The notes: generated by a model not told the origin, from the sequence alone. Shown: positions 39,777 to 49,046, counted from the first letter of the stretch. The stretch: DNA of 64,000 nucleotides from Streptomyces tauricus (GCF_014650955.1 NZ_BMVY01000014.1:62001-126000); one strand, 5' to 3'. A program made the numbers and translations.

Positions 39777-40742
39777 CTAGTTCTTGACGGCCCGGCTGAG
39801 CCGTCCCCCCAAGTCCCGTACGCAGGAGACGAGTTCCGCCGGCCCGTGCACGGTGAACTCGCAGTCCACCATCGCGAGCCGTACCGCCATCCACTCCACC
39901 GCGTCCCCCGTCGAGGCACGCAACCGGCACCGCTGGTCGTCGATCGGCTCGGGCGCCCCCAGCCACGCGGGCAGCCGTGCCGCGATGAAGTCCGCCGGCG
40001 CCACGAACGTCACGTCGAACTCGTACGTCTCCTGCCGCCGGTACATCGACTGCCGCAGATACTCGGCCGCGTCCCCCGTGGGCAGCTCGCGCGGCGGGAA
40101 ACGGGCACCGGTCGCGAACGGCTCGGACACCCGGTCGACCCGGAACGTACGCCAGTCCTCGCGGCCGAGGTCGTACGCGACGAGGTACCAGCGGCGGCCG
40201 GTCGACACGAGCCGGTACGGCTCCGTCCGGCGCCGGCTCTCCGCCCCGTCCCCCGCGCGGTACGCGAACCGCAGCAGCTCCCGCCCCGCGATCGTCGAGG
40301 CGATCGTGGTCAGCGTCTCCGGCGCGATGCTGGCGCCGTCACCCGTCGTCAGGGGAGTGGTGGCGGCCTGCAAGGTGGAGACGCGGTGGCGCAGCCGGCT
40401 CGGCAGGACCTGTTCGAGCTTGGCCAGTGCCCGGACCGAGGCCTCGTCGACGCCCTCGACGGCGTGTCCCGCACCGGCCCGCAGGCCCACCGCGATCGCC
40501 ACCGCCTCCTCGTCGTCGAGAACCAGCGGAGGCATGGCCTTACCGGCGACCAACCGGTAACCGCCGTCCGCGCCCTTGGTCGCCTGCACCGGATAGCCAA
40601 GCTCCCGCAGCCGGTCGACATCCCGCCGCACGGTCCGCCGGGACACCCCGAGCCGCTCCGAAAGCTCCCCACCAGGCCACTCCCGAGGAGTCTGAAGAAG
40701 AGACAACAACTGCAACAACCGCGCCGGAGTGTCCGTACTCAT
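39777..40742 (-). CDS. WYL-domain (YafY/PafC-like) transcriptional regulator
   Basis: This 321-aa protein has an N-terminal DeoR-like HTH (LSERLGVSRRTVRRDVDRL) and a WYL domain around residues 140-220 (REL LRFAYRAGDG, then RRWYLVAYDLGREDWRTFRVDR), with a C-terminal WCX-like extension. WYL proteins often sense nucleic-acid ligands or respond to stress. ATG 40742 begins MSTDTPARLLQLLSLLQ; the frame continues to 40790 through a repeat. It is divergent from an MFS exporter that it may control. Confidence 0.87.
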   Translation of the reverse strand: MSTDTPARLLQLLSLLQTPREWPGGELSERLGVSRRTVRRDVDRLRELGYPVQATKGADGGYRLVAGKAMPPLVLDDEEAVAIAVGLRAGAGHAVEGVDEASVRALAKLEQVLPSRLRHRVSTLQAATTPLTTGDGASIAPETLTTIASTIAGRELLRFAYRAGDGAESRRRTEPYRLVSTGRRWYLVAYDLGREDWRTFRVDRVSEPFATGARFPPRELPTGDAAEYLRQSMYRRQETYEFDVTFVAPADFIAARLPAWLGAPEPIDDQRCRLRASTGDAVEWMAVRLAMVDCEFTVHGPAELVSCVRDLGGRLSRAVKN

Positions 40743-40757
40743 GGGTTTCCTCCCTCT

Positions 40758-40822
40758 CGTCGAACTGGCTCGTCGAACTAGCCCGTCCAACTAGCCCGTT
40801 TAGCTGGCTCGTCGAACTGGTC
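40758..40822. repeat. 13-bp tandem repeat, five units, in a divergent promoter region
   Basis: Units at 40758, 40771, 40784, 40797 and 40810 derive from CGTCGAACTGGCT. They sit just upstream of the WYL gene start, within its leader or promoter, and between it and the MFS gene. Confidence 0.9.
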
Positions 40823-40911
40823 GAGGACGCGCAGTCCGTCCCTCCCGACGACCCCGAGCATGCCCCAGAACTAGGACACGACCTGACCTACATCCCCCCT
40901 ACCGTCGAAAC

Positions 40912-42570
40912 ATGACCTCGCCAAGCAGCACCCCCAAATCCCCCGGCCGGGAGGCCACCCCGTCGACGACTCCCTCGGCAACGGCAACCGCGCCGACGGA
41001 CCGCCGCCGCTGGTACGCCCTCGCCATCGTCATGACGGCCGCCTTCATGGACCTGGTCGACGTGACGATCGTCAACATCGCGATCCCCTCGATCCAGCGG
41101 GACGCCGGTGCGACGTTCAGCCAGATCCAATGGATCACGGCCGGCTACGCGCTCGCCTTCGCCGCGGGCCTGATCACTGGCGGACGACTCGGCGACATCC
41201 ACGGCCGCAAGCGCCTCTTCCTCATCGGCATCGGCGGCTTCACCCTCGCGTCCGCGCTCTGCGGCTTCGCCGTGAACCCGGACATGCTGGTCGCGTCCCG
41301 GATCCTCCAGGGCGCGATGGCGGCGCTGATGGTCCCGCAGGTCCTGTCGATCGTGCACGCCACCTTCCCGGCGCACGAACGAGGCAAGGTCTTCGGCCTG
41401 TTCGGCGCGATCGTGGGCCTGGGCGCGGTCTCCGGCCCCCTCTTCGGCGCGCTGCTCACGGAGTGGAACCTCTTCGGCCTGGAATGGCGGCCGATCTTCC
41501 TCATCAACCTCCCCGTCGGCATCGCGGGCCTGATCCTGGGTCAGAAGTTCATCACCGAGTCCAAGGCCCCGCGCGCCCTCAAGCTCGACCTGGTCGGCGT
41601 AGCCCTGGTCACCCTCGGTCTGCTGATGCTGCTCTACCCGCTGATCCGCGGCCGCGAGCTGGACTGGCCGACCTGGGGATACGTGTCGATGGGCGGCTCC
41701 CTCGTCGTCTTCGGCGCGCTGGTGGCGTACGAGAAGCACAAGACGGCGCGTGACGGTTCGCCGCTCGTCGAACTCTCCCTGTTCAAGGTGAAGAGCTTCG
41801 CGGCGGGCATCGCCGTGCAGACCGTCTTCGGGATCGGCCTGGGCATCTTCTTCCTGGTCTGGACGCTCTACATGCAGACCGGCCTCGGCTGGAGCCCGCT
41901 GCGGGCCGGGCTGACGGGCGTACCGTTCTCGATCGCGGTGTCGCTGGCCGCAGGTCTCTCGGTGCAGAAGCTGGTACCGCGCTTCGGCCGGAAGGTGCTG
42001 CAGGCGGGCGCGCTCACCATGGCCACCGGTGTCCTGCTCTACATCTGGGAGTCCGAGCGGTACGGCCTGTCCATCGCCTCCTGGCAGATGGCCCTTCCGC
42101 TGGTCGTCATGGGCGTGGGCATGGGCCTGATCGTCGCCCCGCTGACGGACGCGGTCCTCTCCGAGGTCCCGCGCGAGCACGCCGGTTCGGCGTCAGGCCT
42201 GATCAACACGGTCCAGCAGATGGGCAACGCCCTCGGCCTCGCCCTGGTCTCCGTCGTCTTCTTCGGCGCGATGTCCGACCGGCTGACCCCGCCGGAGGTC
42301 GGCCCCGCCTTCGTCGACGCCTTCCAGCACGCGCTGGTCTGGGTCGCCGTCGTGATGACGGTCATCTTCCTCCTGATGTTCGCCCTCCCGAAGCGCCCGG
42401 CGCAGCACGTGGAAGGAGCGGAGGCCCCACTCACGGCCACCCCGCCCGCCAAGGAGCAGCAGCCGGAGCAGGAGCCGAAGCAGGACCAGGAGCCGAAGCC
42501 GAAGCAGGACCCGGAGCCGAAGCAGGACCCGGAGCCGATGCAGGATCCGGAGCCGGAACTGGTCGGCTGA
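40912..42570 (+). CDS. DHA2-family MFS exporter with acidic/Lys/Pro-rich C-terminal tail
   Basis: This 552-aa protein has about 14 TM segments with TM1 motif LVDVTIVNIAIPSIQRDAG and motif A GRLGDIHGRKRLF. It is an EmrB/QacA-type drug:proton antiporter. The last ~40 residues are an unusual repeat of EPKQDP-like units. It is divergent from the WYL regulator. The ATG at 40912 lacks a strong ribosome site; the first ~30 residues are Ser/Thr/Pro-rich, so the true start might be slightly downstream, but no better one was seen. Confidence 0.9.
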   Translation: MTSPSSTPKSPGREATPSTTPSATATAPTDRRRWYALAIVMTAAFMDLVDVTIVNIAIPSIQRDAGATFSQIQWITAGYALAFAAGLITGGRLGDIHGRKRLFLIGIGGFTLASALCGFAVNPDMLVASRILQGAMAALMVPQVLSIVHATFPAHERGKVFGLFGAIVGLGAVSGPLFGALLTEWNLFGLEWRPIFLINLPVGIAGLILGQKFITESKAPRALKLDLVGVALVTLGLLMLLYPLIRGRELDWPTWGYVSMGGSLVVFGALVAYEKHKTARDGSPLVELSLFKVKSFAAGIAVQTVFGIGLGIFFLVWTLYMQTGLGWSPLRAGLTGVPFSIAVSLAAGLSVQKLVPRFGRKVLQAGALTMATGVLLYIWESERYGLSIASWQMALPLVVMGVGMGLIVAPLTDAVLSEVPREHAGSASGLINTVQQMGNALGLALVSVVFFGAMSDRLTPPEVGPAFVDAFQHALVWVAVVMTVIFLLMFALPKRPAQHVEGAEAPLTATPPAKEQQPEQEPKQDQEPKPKQDPEPKQDPEPMQDPEPELVG

Positions 42571-42638
42571 GCGCCGCCCTCACTCTCTCCCTCCCTGACT
42601 CACTCGCTCCCTCCCGATGTCCGTTCATGCCCACCTCC

Positions 42639-42706
42639 GTGCCCGAACCTGTTTACTTTCACGAAACCCGGGCGTAGCCTGCGAGTGAAACCACAGGTTC
42701 GGGCAC
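42639..42706. promoter_or_regulatory. Nested inverted repeats, probable FruR operators
   Basis: GTGCCCGAACCTGT (42639-42652) is repeated inverted at 42693-42706. Inside lie TTTCAC (42657-42662) and its inverse GTGAAA (42685-42690), and TTTCACGAAA at 42657-42666 is itself palindromic. The block lies 20 bp upstream of fruR and likely covers the operon promoter. Confidence 0.7.
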
Positions 42707-42725
42707 AGAGTGGAGGCGAACGGGC

Positions 42726-43490
42726 ATGTACGCACCTGAGCGGCAGCAGGAGATTCTCCGGCTCGCACGTGACGGTGGACGCGTCGACGTCGTATCGCTG
42801 GCCGAGGAGTTCCAGGTCACCGCCGAGACGATCCGGCGGGACCTCAAGGCTCTGGACCGGGCGGGCCTCCTGCGCCGCGTGCACGGCGGCGCCATACCGG
42901 CCGGGCGGCTCGACTTCGAGCCCGACCTCGCCGAGCGCGAGACCACCGCCGCGGACGAGAAGGACCGCATCGCCAAGGCGGCCCTCGCGGAACTGCCCGC
43001 AGAGGGCACGATGATCCTCGACGCGGGCACGACCGTCGCCCGCCTCGCCGGAGCCCTCCCGCTGGAGGCCTCGCTCACCGTCGTGACGCACAGCCTCCCC
43101 ATCGCCGCCCGCCTCGCCGACCACCCCGGCGTCCAGCTCCACCTCATCGGCGGCCGGGTCCGGCACCGTACCCGCGCGGCGGTCGACGCCTGGGCGCTGC
43201 GGGCATACGGCGAGATCCGCGCGGACGTGGTCTTCCTCGCCGCGAACGGCTTCTCCGCCGAACACGGCCTGACCACGCCCGACCTCGCCGAAGCCGCCGT
43301 GAAACGCGCCGCCCTCGCCGCGGCCCGCCGCGTGGTGCTGCTCGCCGACTCCGCGAAACACGGCCAGGAGCACTTCGCGCGCTTCGGCGGCCTCGACGAG
43401 GTGGACCTCCTGATCACCGACAGCGGGCTGAGCCCCGAAGACGCCACCGCCATCGAGCGGGTCGGCGGCACGGAAGTAGTGCGCGCATGA
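42726..43490 (+). CDS. fruR: DeoR-family repressor of the fructose operon
   Basis: This 254-aa DeoR/GlpR-type regulator has an HTH near residues 20-42 (DVVSLAEEFQVTAETIRRDL) and a sugar-phosphate-binding C-terminal domain with the family segments MILDAGTTV and THSLPIAARLA. It is expected to respond to fructose-1-phosphate. TGGAGG precedes the ATG. Its stop overlaps the fruK start (ATGA), so it is the first gene of fruR-fruK-fruA, and the inverted repeats upstream are its probable target. Confidence 0.92.
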   Translation: MYAPERQQEILRLARDGGRVDVVSLAEEFQVTAETIRRDLKALDRAGLLRRVHGGAIPAGRLDFEPDLAERETTAADEKDRIAKAALAELPAEGTMILDAGTTVARLAGALPLEASLTVVTHSLPIAARLADHPGVQLHLIGGRVRHRTRAAVDAWALRAYGEIRADVVFLAANGFSAEHGLTTPDLAEAAVKRAALAAARRVVLLADSAKHGQEHFARFGGLDEVDLLITDSGLSPEDATAIERVGGTEVVRA

Positions 43491-44434
43491 TCCTCACCGT
43501 CACCCCGAACCCGTCCCTGGACCGTACGTACGAGGTCCCCGCGCTCGACCGCGGTGAGGTCATCCGGGCCACCGGGGAGCGCATGGACCCGGGCGGCAAG
43601 GGCGTCAACGTCTCGCGGGCCGTCGCCGCGGCGGGCCGGCGCACCGTCGCCGTCCTGCCGCTCGGCGGCGCCCCCGGCGCGCTCGTCGCCGACCTGCTCG
43701 ACGCACAGGGCATCGAGGTCGCACCGGTCCCCGTCGCCGGCGCGACCCGCTCGAACATCGCGCTCGCCGAGGCGGACGGCGTCCTCACGAAGATCAACGC
43801 ACCCGGGCCCGAACTCACCTCCGCCGAGGAGGAAGCGCTCCTCGAGACCGTGCGCGAGCAGTCCCGCGACGCCGACTGGATCGCCTGCTGCGGCAGCCTG
43901 CCCCGCGGCCTCGCACCCTCCTGGTACGCGGAACTGGTCGCCCGGGCTCACCGGGCGGGCGCCCGGATCGCGCTGGACACCTCGGGGCCCGCGCTGCTCG
44001 CGGCCCTGCGGGAAAGGCCCGACGTCGTCAAGCCGAACGTCGAGGAACTCGCCGAGGCGGTCGGCCGCCCGCTCGCCACGGTGGGCGACGCGGTCAAGGC
44101 CGCCGAAGAACTGCGGGAGTTGGGCGCGCGGGCCGTACTGGCCTCCCTCGGCGCCGACGGGCAGTTGCTCGTCGCCGAGGAGGGTACGTGGTTCGCGAGC
44201 GCCCGCGTGGACGTCGTACGCAGCAATGTGGGAGCGGGCGACTCCTCCCTCGCCGGTTTCCTCATCGCGGGCGGCAGCGGGCCCGGCGCGCTCGCCTCCG
44301 CCGTGGCGCACGGAGCGGCGGCCGTCCAACTGCCGGGCAGCGTGATGCCGAGCCCGGCGAACCTCGACCCGGGCGCGGTGACGGTCACCGCGGAGATCCC
44401 GGTCGACCGCGTACTGACGGAGCCGGCGTCATGA
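43487..44434 (+). CDS. fruK: 1-phosphofructokinase
   Basis: This 315-aa PfkB-family kinase phosphorylates fructose-1-phosphate to fructose-1,6-bisphosphate. It has the N-terminal GGKGVNVSRAVAAAG signature (36-50) and C-terminal NVGAGDSSLAG with catalytic Asp252. It overlaps fruR by 4 bp at its start; at its end the TGA overlaps an ATG that opens the small bridging ORF before fruA. Confidence 0.95.
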   Translation: MILTVTPNPSLDRTYEVPALDRGEVIRATGERMDPGGKGVNVSRAVAAAGRRTVAVLPLGGAPGALVADLLDAQGIEVAPVPVAGATRSNIALAEADGVLTKINAPGPELTSAEEEALLETVREQSRDADWIACCGSLPRGLAPSWYAELVARAHRAGARIALDTSGPALLAALRERPDVVKPNVEELAEAVGRPLATVGDAVKAAEELRELGARAVLASLGADGQLLVAEEGTWFASARVDVVRSNVGAGDSSLAGFLIAGGSGPGALASAVAHGAAAVQLPGSVMPSPANLDPGAVTVTAEIPVDRVLTEPAS

Positions 44435-44586
44435 GCACCCCATCGACCCACCCCGCAGCGGTAACCGCAGTAGTCCCAGTAACCGCAGTAGTCCCAGCAG
44501 CCGCAGTAACCCCCGTCCCCGTCCCCGTCCCCACCCTCGCCCACCACTCTCCCCGGGCGATACGCGAGCGAAGGAGCCCGCGATGA
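44431..44586 (+). CDS. 51-codon ORF bridging fruK and fruA
   Basis: This frame starts at an ATG overlapping the fruK stop (ATGA) and ends at a TGA overlapping the fruA start (ATGA). It encodes an Ala/Val/Pro/Thr-rich peptide with a VTAVVP repeat (from an 18-bp DNA repeat) and a PVPVPVP run. Perfect four-base overlaps at both ends suggest ribosomes could pass from fruK to fruA by reinitiation. It resembles no known protein, and fruA also has its own AAGGAG, so it may be chance. Confidence 0.4.
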   Translation: MSTPSTHPAAVTAVVPVTAVVPAAAVTPVPVPVPTLAHHSPRAIRERRSPR

Positions 44587-46766
44587 GCGAGATGATCACC
44601 GCGGACCTGGTCGATCTCGACCTGTCCGCCGATACGAAGGAAGCGGCGGCGCGTGCCCTCGCCGAGCGCATGGTGTCTCTGGGGCGGGTGACCGACCTGG
44701 ACGGATTCCTCGCCGATGTCGCCGCCCGCGAGGCCCAGATGCCGACCGGTCTCGACGGCGGCATCGGCATCCCGCACTGCCGCAGCGAGCACGTCACCGA
44801 GCCGACCCTGGCCTTCGGGCGCAGCGCGGCCGGGGTCGACTTCGGCGCGCCGGACGGCCCCGCCGACCTGATCTTCCTGATCGCCGCTCCGGCCGGTGCG
44901 GACGACGCCCACCTCACGATCCTGTCGTCGCTGGCCCGCCAGTTGATGAACGCCGAGTTCACGTCCGCGCTGCGGTCGGCGGACGACGCGGCATCCGCGG
45001 CGGCGCTCATCCGCGGGGAGGAGACCCCCGAGGCCGGAGCCGGACCCGACGCCGGTGCCGGTGCCGGAGCCCGACCCGAAGCCACCGACGAACCCGCGGC
45101 CGTCGCCCAGCCCACGACGGCAGTCGCCGGATCGGGATCCGGATCGGGATCGGGATCCCGATCCGCAGCCGCTACCTCTACGGCCACCGCTGCCGGGCCC
45201 GGGACCGACGCCGTGGGCGCTCCCGGGACCGAGCCCGACCCCGCAGCCGGGGGCGGCGCTCGGCAGCCGTTCCGGATCGTCGCCGTCACCTCCTGCCCCA
45301 CCGGTATCGCGCACACCTACATGGCGGCCGAGTCGCTGGAGAACGCGGGCCGCGAGGCCGGTGACGTCGAGATCGTCGTCGAGACACAGGGATCGGCCGG
45401 CTTCACCCGGCTCGACCCCGCCGTCATCGCAGCGGCGGACGGCGTGATCTTCGCGCACGACGTGCCCGTACGGGAGAAGGACCGGTTCGCCGGCAAGCCG
45501 ACCGTGGACGTCGGTGTGAAGGCGGGCATCAGCAAGCCCGCAGAACTGATCGCCGATGTACGCGGCAGGGCCGAGCGCGGTGAGTCCACCTCGGCCGCCC
45601 AGCCCGGCGGCACCCCGGTGGACCGGGCGGGCGACCCCGGCGACGGCTACGGCACCAAACTCCGCAAGTGGCTGATGACCGGCGTGAGTTACATGGTCCC
45701 CTTCGTGGCCGCGGGCGGTCTGCTCATCGCGCTCGGGTTCGCGATCGGCGGCTACCAGATCAACGAGGCCAAGCCGGTCACCGAGGTCTTCGACTGGGGC
45801 CAGGTCGACAGCTGGGGCGCACTGCTGTTCCAGATCGGCGGCGTCGCCTTCGGCTTCCTGATCCCCGTCCTCGCCGGCTACATCGCCTACGGGATGGCCG
45901 ACCGGCCGGGCCTCGTACCGGGCTTCGTCGGCGGCATGATCTCGGTCAACATCAACGCCGGGTTCCTCGGCGGTCTGGTCGCCGGTCTGCTGGCCGGTGC
46001 GGTGGTCCTCGCCATCCAGCGGGTCAGGATCCCGCCGGTGCTGCGCGGCATCATGCCGGTGGTCGTGATCCCGCTGATCTCGTCCATCGTGGTCGGCTTC
46101 CTGATGCTGATCGTGATCGGCAAGCCCATCGCCGAGGCCCAGAAGGCGATGACGGACTGGCTCAGCGGCCTCTCCGGCACGAACGCGGTGCTGCTCGGCG
46201 TCCTGCTCGGCCTGATGATGTGCTTCGACCTGGGCGGCCCGGTCAACAAGGTCGCCTACGCCTTCGCCACGGCCGGTATCGCCGTGCAGGACCCCAGCGA
46301 CTCCGCGATGAAGATCATGGCGGCCGTGATGGCCGCGGGCATGGTCCCGCCGCTCGGCATGGCGCTGGCGACCACCATCCGCAAGAAGCTCTTCACCCCG
46401 GCCGAGCAGGAGAACGGCAAGGCCGCCTGGGTCCTCGGCGCGTCCTTCATCTCCGAGGGCGCCATCCCGTTCGCCGCCGCCGACCCGCTGCGGGTCATCC
46501 CCGCCTCGATGGCGGGCGGCGCGGTCACCGGCGCACTGACCATGGCGTTCGGCTCGACCCTGCGCGCCCCGCACGGCGGTATCTGGGTCACCTTCCTGAT
46601 CGGCAAGCCGTTCCTCTACCTGCTGGCCATCGCGGTCGGCACGGCGGTCACGGCCGGCCTGGTCATCATCCTGAAGGGCATGCGCAAGCAGGCTCCCGAC
46701 GGCGGTACGAAGAAGTCAGCCGAGGCCGCGACGGCGCCGCAGCCGAAGGAGCCGGTGGCGGCGTAA
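44583..46766 (+). CDS. fruA: PTS fructose transporter subunit IIABC
   Basis: This 727-aa EIIABC protein imports fructose as fructose-1-phosphate. EIIA spans about residues 1-145 with phospho-His65 (GIPHCRSEH). A low-complexity linker of about 80 residues (Ala/Gly/Pro then GSGSGSGS) runs to about 228. EIIB has phospho-Cys238 (VTSCPTGIAHTYMAAE) to about 330. EIIC, about 350-705, has eight or so TM segments including DLGGPVNKVAYAF. AAGGAG lies before the ATG. The linker is longer and more repetitive than usual. Confidence 0.95.
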   Translation: MSEMITADLVDLDLSADTKEAAARALAERMVSLGRVTDLDGFLADVAAREAQMPTGLDGGIGIPHCRSEHVTEPTLAFGRSAAGVDFGAPDGPADLIFLIAAPAGADDAHLTILSSLARQLMNAEFTSALRSADDAASAAALIRGEETPEAGAGPDAGAGAGARPEATDEPAAVAQPTTAVAGSGSGSGSGSRSAAATSTATAAGPGTDAVGAPGTEPDPAAGGGARQPFRIVAVTSCPTGIAHTYMAAESLENAGREAGDVEIVVETQGSAGFTRLDPAVIAAADGVIFAHDVPVREKDRFAGKPTVDVGVKAGISKPAELIADVRGRAERGESTSAAQPGGTPVDRAGDPGDGYGTKLRKWLMTGVSYMVPFVAAGGLLIALGFAIGGYQINEAKPVTEVFDWGQVDSWGALLFQIGGVAFGFLIPVLAGYIAYGMADRPGLVPGFVGGMISVNINAGFLGGLVAGLLAGAVVLAIQRVRIPPVLRGIMPVVVIPLISSIVVGFLMLIVIGKPIAEAQKAMTDWLSGLSGTNAVLLGVLLGLMMCFDLGGPVNKVAYAFATAGIAVQDPSDSAMKIMAAVMAAGMVPPLGMALATTIRKKLFTPAEQENGKAAWVLGASFISEGAIPFAAADPLRVIPASMAGGAVTGALTMAFGSTLRAPHGGIWVTFLIGKPFLYLLAIAVGTAVTAGLVIILKGMRKQAPDGGTKKSAEAATAPQPKEPVAA

Positions 46767-46791
46767 GCACAGGCCGCAGGACGACCGGCAC

Positions 46792-46830
46792 ACGGCCGTG
46801 GCCCGGGACACACTCCCGGGCCACGGCCGT
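46792..46830 (+). terminator. Strong terminator after the fructose operon
   Basis: A perfect 16-bp stem (46792-46807 with 46815-46830) and 7-nt loop ACACACT start 26 bp after the fruA stop, between convergent genes. Confidence 0.88.
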
Positions 46831-46939
46831 CTCCGCCTACATCCGTACGTACCTGCCGGCCGCAGACAGCCAGTTGCCAGCCGTCAGTTACCGGCGGTCG
46901 GGCGCCAGTTGTCGGTCGCCCGGCGTCGGCGGGCGACCG

Positions 46940-47686
46940 TCAGCGCAGGTTGGCCGCCCGTCGCTCCATGGCCGCCCGGGCGTCCTCCTCCGACGCGTAC
47001 ACCTCGCACATGTGCCGCCCGTCGGGCGTCGCCGTGTGCTCGACCTCCCACAGGGACAGCTCACGGCCGTCCCGCAGCAGGAACGCGTGCTCGTAGAGCG
47101 AGAAGCACAGCCCCCTCCGGCCGGCCCGGCACGGCCGTCCGAAGGCCTGGGTGATCTGGTGCGCGAACGCCCTGCGCAGCAGCTCGGCCATGTCCTCGCC
47201 CGGCCGGTCCGCGTTCTCGGCGCGCCGCAGCAGCCGCCGGCCGTGGTCCGCCGAGTCGTCGGGAACGTAGGCGTGCAGCGGTTCCGGAATGGCCGACAGC
47301 CGTACCAGCAGCGGCAGTTCGAAGTCGGGGGTGTCCACCGGCAACGGCAGGCGCGCGGTCGCCGTACGCAGCTCTTCCTCGTCCTCGTAGACCTCGTGCT
47401 GGGTGTCACGGCCCGGCGTGGTGTTGTGGACCAGCTCCCAGAGCGTGAGCGCGCTCCCATCGGCCAGCAGCCACGTATGACGATACGTTTCGCGGTGCAG
47501 CCCCGCGCTGTGGTGCGCGGAGTGCAGTGAACTGTCGTGAGCCAGCGCTCGGTCGAGCCGCCCTATCGTGTCGTCCGGCAGCTCGAAGGAGTTCAGGGCG
47601 CGACCGAGGAGTCGCGCGAGATGCTCCTCCGGAGACTCGGGCGACTCGGGTGGCTCGTACGCTGCCGTCTCGTACGGAACGCTCAA
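46940..47686 (-). CDS. Hypothetical protein with duplicated domain (DUF6227-like)
   Basis: This 248-aa protein starts at TTG with GGGAG 6 nt upstream. It is conserved in Streptomyces as far as I recall (DUF6227-like), with no known function. Two similar segments are visible: residues about 62-113 (HTWLLADGSALTLWELVHNT, HEVYEDEEELRTA) and about 192-243 (HAFLLRDGRELSLWEVEHTA, CEVYASEEDARAA). This indicates an internal duplication. It is cytosolic with no membrane segment. Confidence 0.75.
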   Translation of the reverse strand: MSVPYETAAYEPPESPESPEEHLARLLGRALNSFELPDDTIGRLDRALAHDSSLHSAHHSAGLHRETYRHTWLLADGSALTLWELVHNTTPGRDTQHEVYEDEEELRTATARLPLPVDTPDFELPLLVRLSAIPEPLHAYVPDDSADHGRRLLRRAENADRPGEDMAELLRRAFAHQITQAFGRPCRAGRRGLCFSLYEHAFLLRDGRELSLWEVEHTATPDGRHMCEVYASEEDARAAMERRAANLR

Positions 47687-47843
47687 GGCTTCTCCCGGCG
47701 TTGCTGCATGTCACCTTGTGGGTGCATACCGTAGCCCCTCGGTCGGACATCATGTCCGGGAACCGAGAAAACGTACACACAGAAAACGCCGTGGCGACGG
47801 GAGGAGTTCCCGCGCGGCCCGCGAAAACCACAAAACCCTTAGG

Positions 47844-49046
47844 TCAGAGGGCACTTCCGGCGGTCCATGCACTCCAGGCCATGTTCCAGCCGTTGAGCCC
47901 GTTCTCCGGCGAGACCGTCTTGTCGGGGGAGTTCTGGACGGTCACGACGTCCCCGACGAGCGAGTTGTCGAAGAACCACTTGGCGTTCGTGTCGCTCCCG
48001 GCGCCCTGCACATCCGCGAGGCCGACGCAGCCATGACTGGTGCCCTGCCTCCCGAACGGCGGATTGCCCTTGTCGTACCAGTAGTTGCCGTGGATGAAGG
48101 TCCCCGAGGTCGTCAGCCGCATCGCGTTCGGCACGTCCGCGATGTCGTACTCACCGCCGTAGCCGACCGTCGACCCGTTCATCCGCGTCTGCCGGAACTT
48201 CTCGGATATCACCATCTGCCCGTTGTACGTGCTGTTGTCCGCGCTGCCCGCCGAGATCGGGACCGTCTTCACGGTCCGCCCGTCCCGCACGACCTTCATG
48301 GTCTGCGTGTCGGCGTCGACGGTGGACACCTGCGAACGCCCCACCGTGAACGTGAACGTCTTGTCCTGCACCCCGTAGACGCCGTTCGCGCCCTCGACCC
48401 CGTCCAGGTCGACCTTCGTCGTGACCTTGGAGCCGGCCTTCCAGTACTCCTTGGGCCGGAAGTCCAGCCGCTGCGCCCCGAACCAGTGCCCGACCACCTT
48501 CTGCCCGCTGCTGGACGTGACCTCGATGTGCGACTCGACGTCCTTCTTGTCGGTGATCGCCTTGTCGAAGGTGAAGGACACCGGCATCCCGACGCCGACC
48601 TTCGCCCCGCCGTCGGGTGTGTACGTCCCGATGAAGCTGTTGTCCGTGGAGACGGTGGTGAAGGTGGAAGCGGCCTTCGCGGTCTTTCCGCTCTCGCCCT
48701 CGGCGGTCGCCGCTATCCGGTACTTGGTCCCCCGCTCAAGCCGCTTCCCGGGCTTCCAGCTCTTCCCGTCCTGCGCGACCGACCCCGCTACCTCGGCTCC
48801 GGTCGCCGACTCGGTCATCTTCACGTCGGTCAACTTGCCGTCGCTGACCTTCACACCGGTCGAGTTGATCGACGCCCCCGCCGAACCGTCCTTCGCGGAG
48901 ATCACGATCTCCACTCCGGAGGAGGACCCACCGGCCTTGTTGTCGGCCTTGGCGTCGCTGCCGCAGGCGGTGAGAGTCAGGGCGCCGACCATCAGGGCGG
49001 CACAGGCCACCAGCGTGCGCCTCGCTGCTGTGTCGGGCGTAGTCAC
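47844..49046 (-). CDS. Lipoprotein L,D-transpeptidase with Ig-like domains
   Basis: This 400-aa protein has a lipoprotein signal ending in ALTLTACGS, two Ig-like domains at about residues 40-250 and a YkuD catalytic domain. The active site is SHGCVGL with His338, Gly339 and Cys340, preceded by FIHGNYWYDKG. It is the LdtMt2-type architecture: forms 3-3 peptidoglycan cross-links outside the membrane. GTG 49046 with GGAG about 6 nt upstream is the start; the longer frame to 49175 has no signal sequence. Confidence 0.93.
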   Translation of the reverse strand: MTTPDTAARRTLVACAALMVGALTLTACGSDAKADNKAGGSSSGVEIVISAKDGSAGASINSTGVKVSDGKLTDVKMTESATGAEVAGSVAQDGKSWKPGKRLERGTKYRIAATAEGESGKTAKAASTFTTVSTDNSFIGTYTPDGGAKVGVGMPVSFTFDKAITDKKDVESHIEVTSSSGQKVVGHWFGAQRLDFRPKEYWKAGSKVTTKVDLDGVEGANGVYGVQDKTFTFTVGRSQVSTVDADTQTMKVVRDGRTVKTVPISAGSADNSTYNGQMVISEKFRQTRMNGSTVGYGGEYDIADVPNAMRLTTSGTFIHGNYWYDKGNPPFGRQGTSHGCVGLADVQGAGSDTNAKWFFDNSLVGDVVTVQNSPDKTVSPENGLNGWNMAWSAWTAGSAL

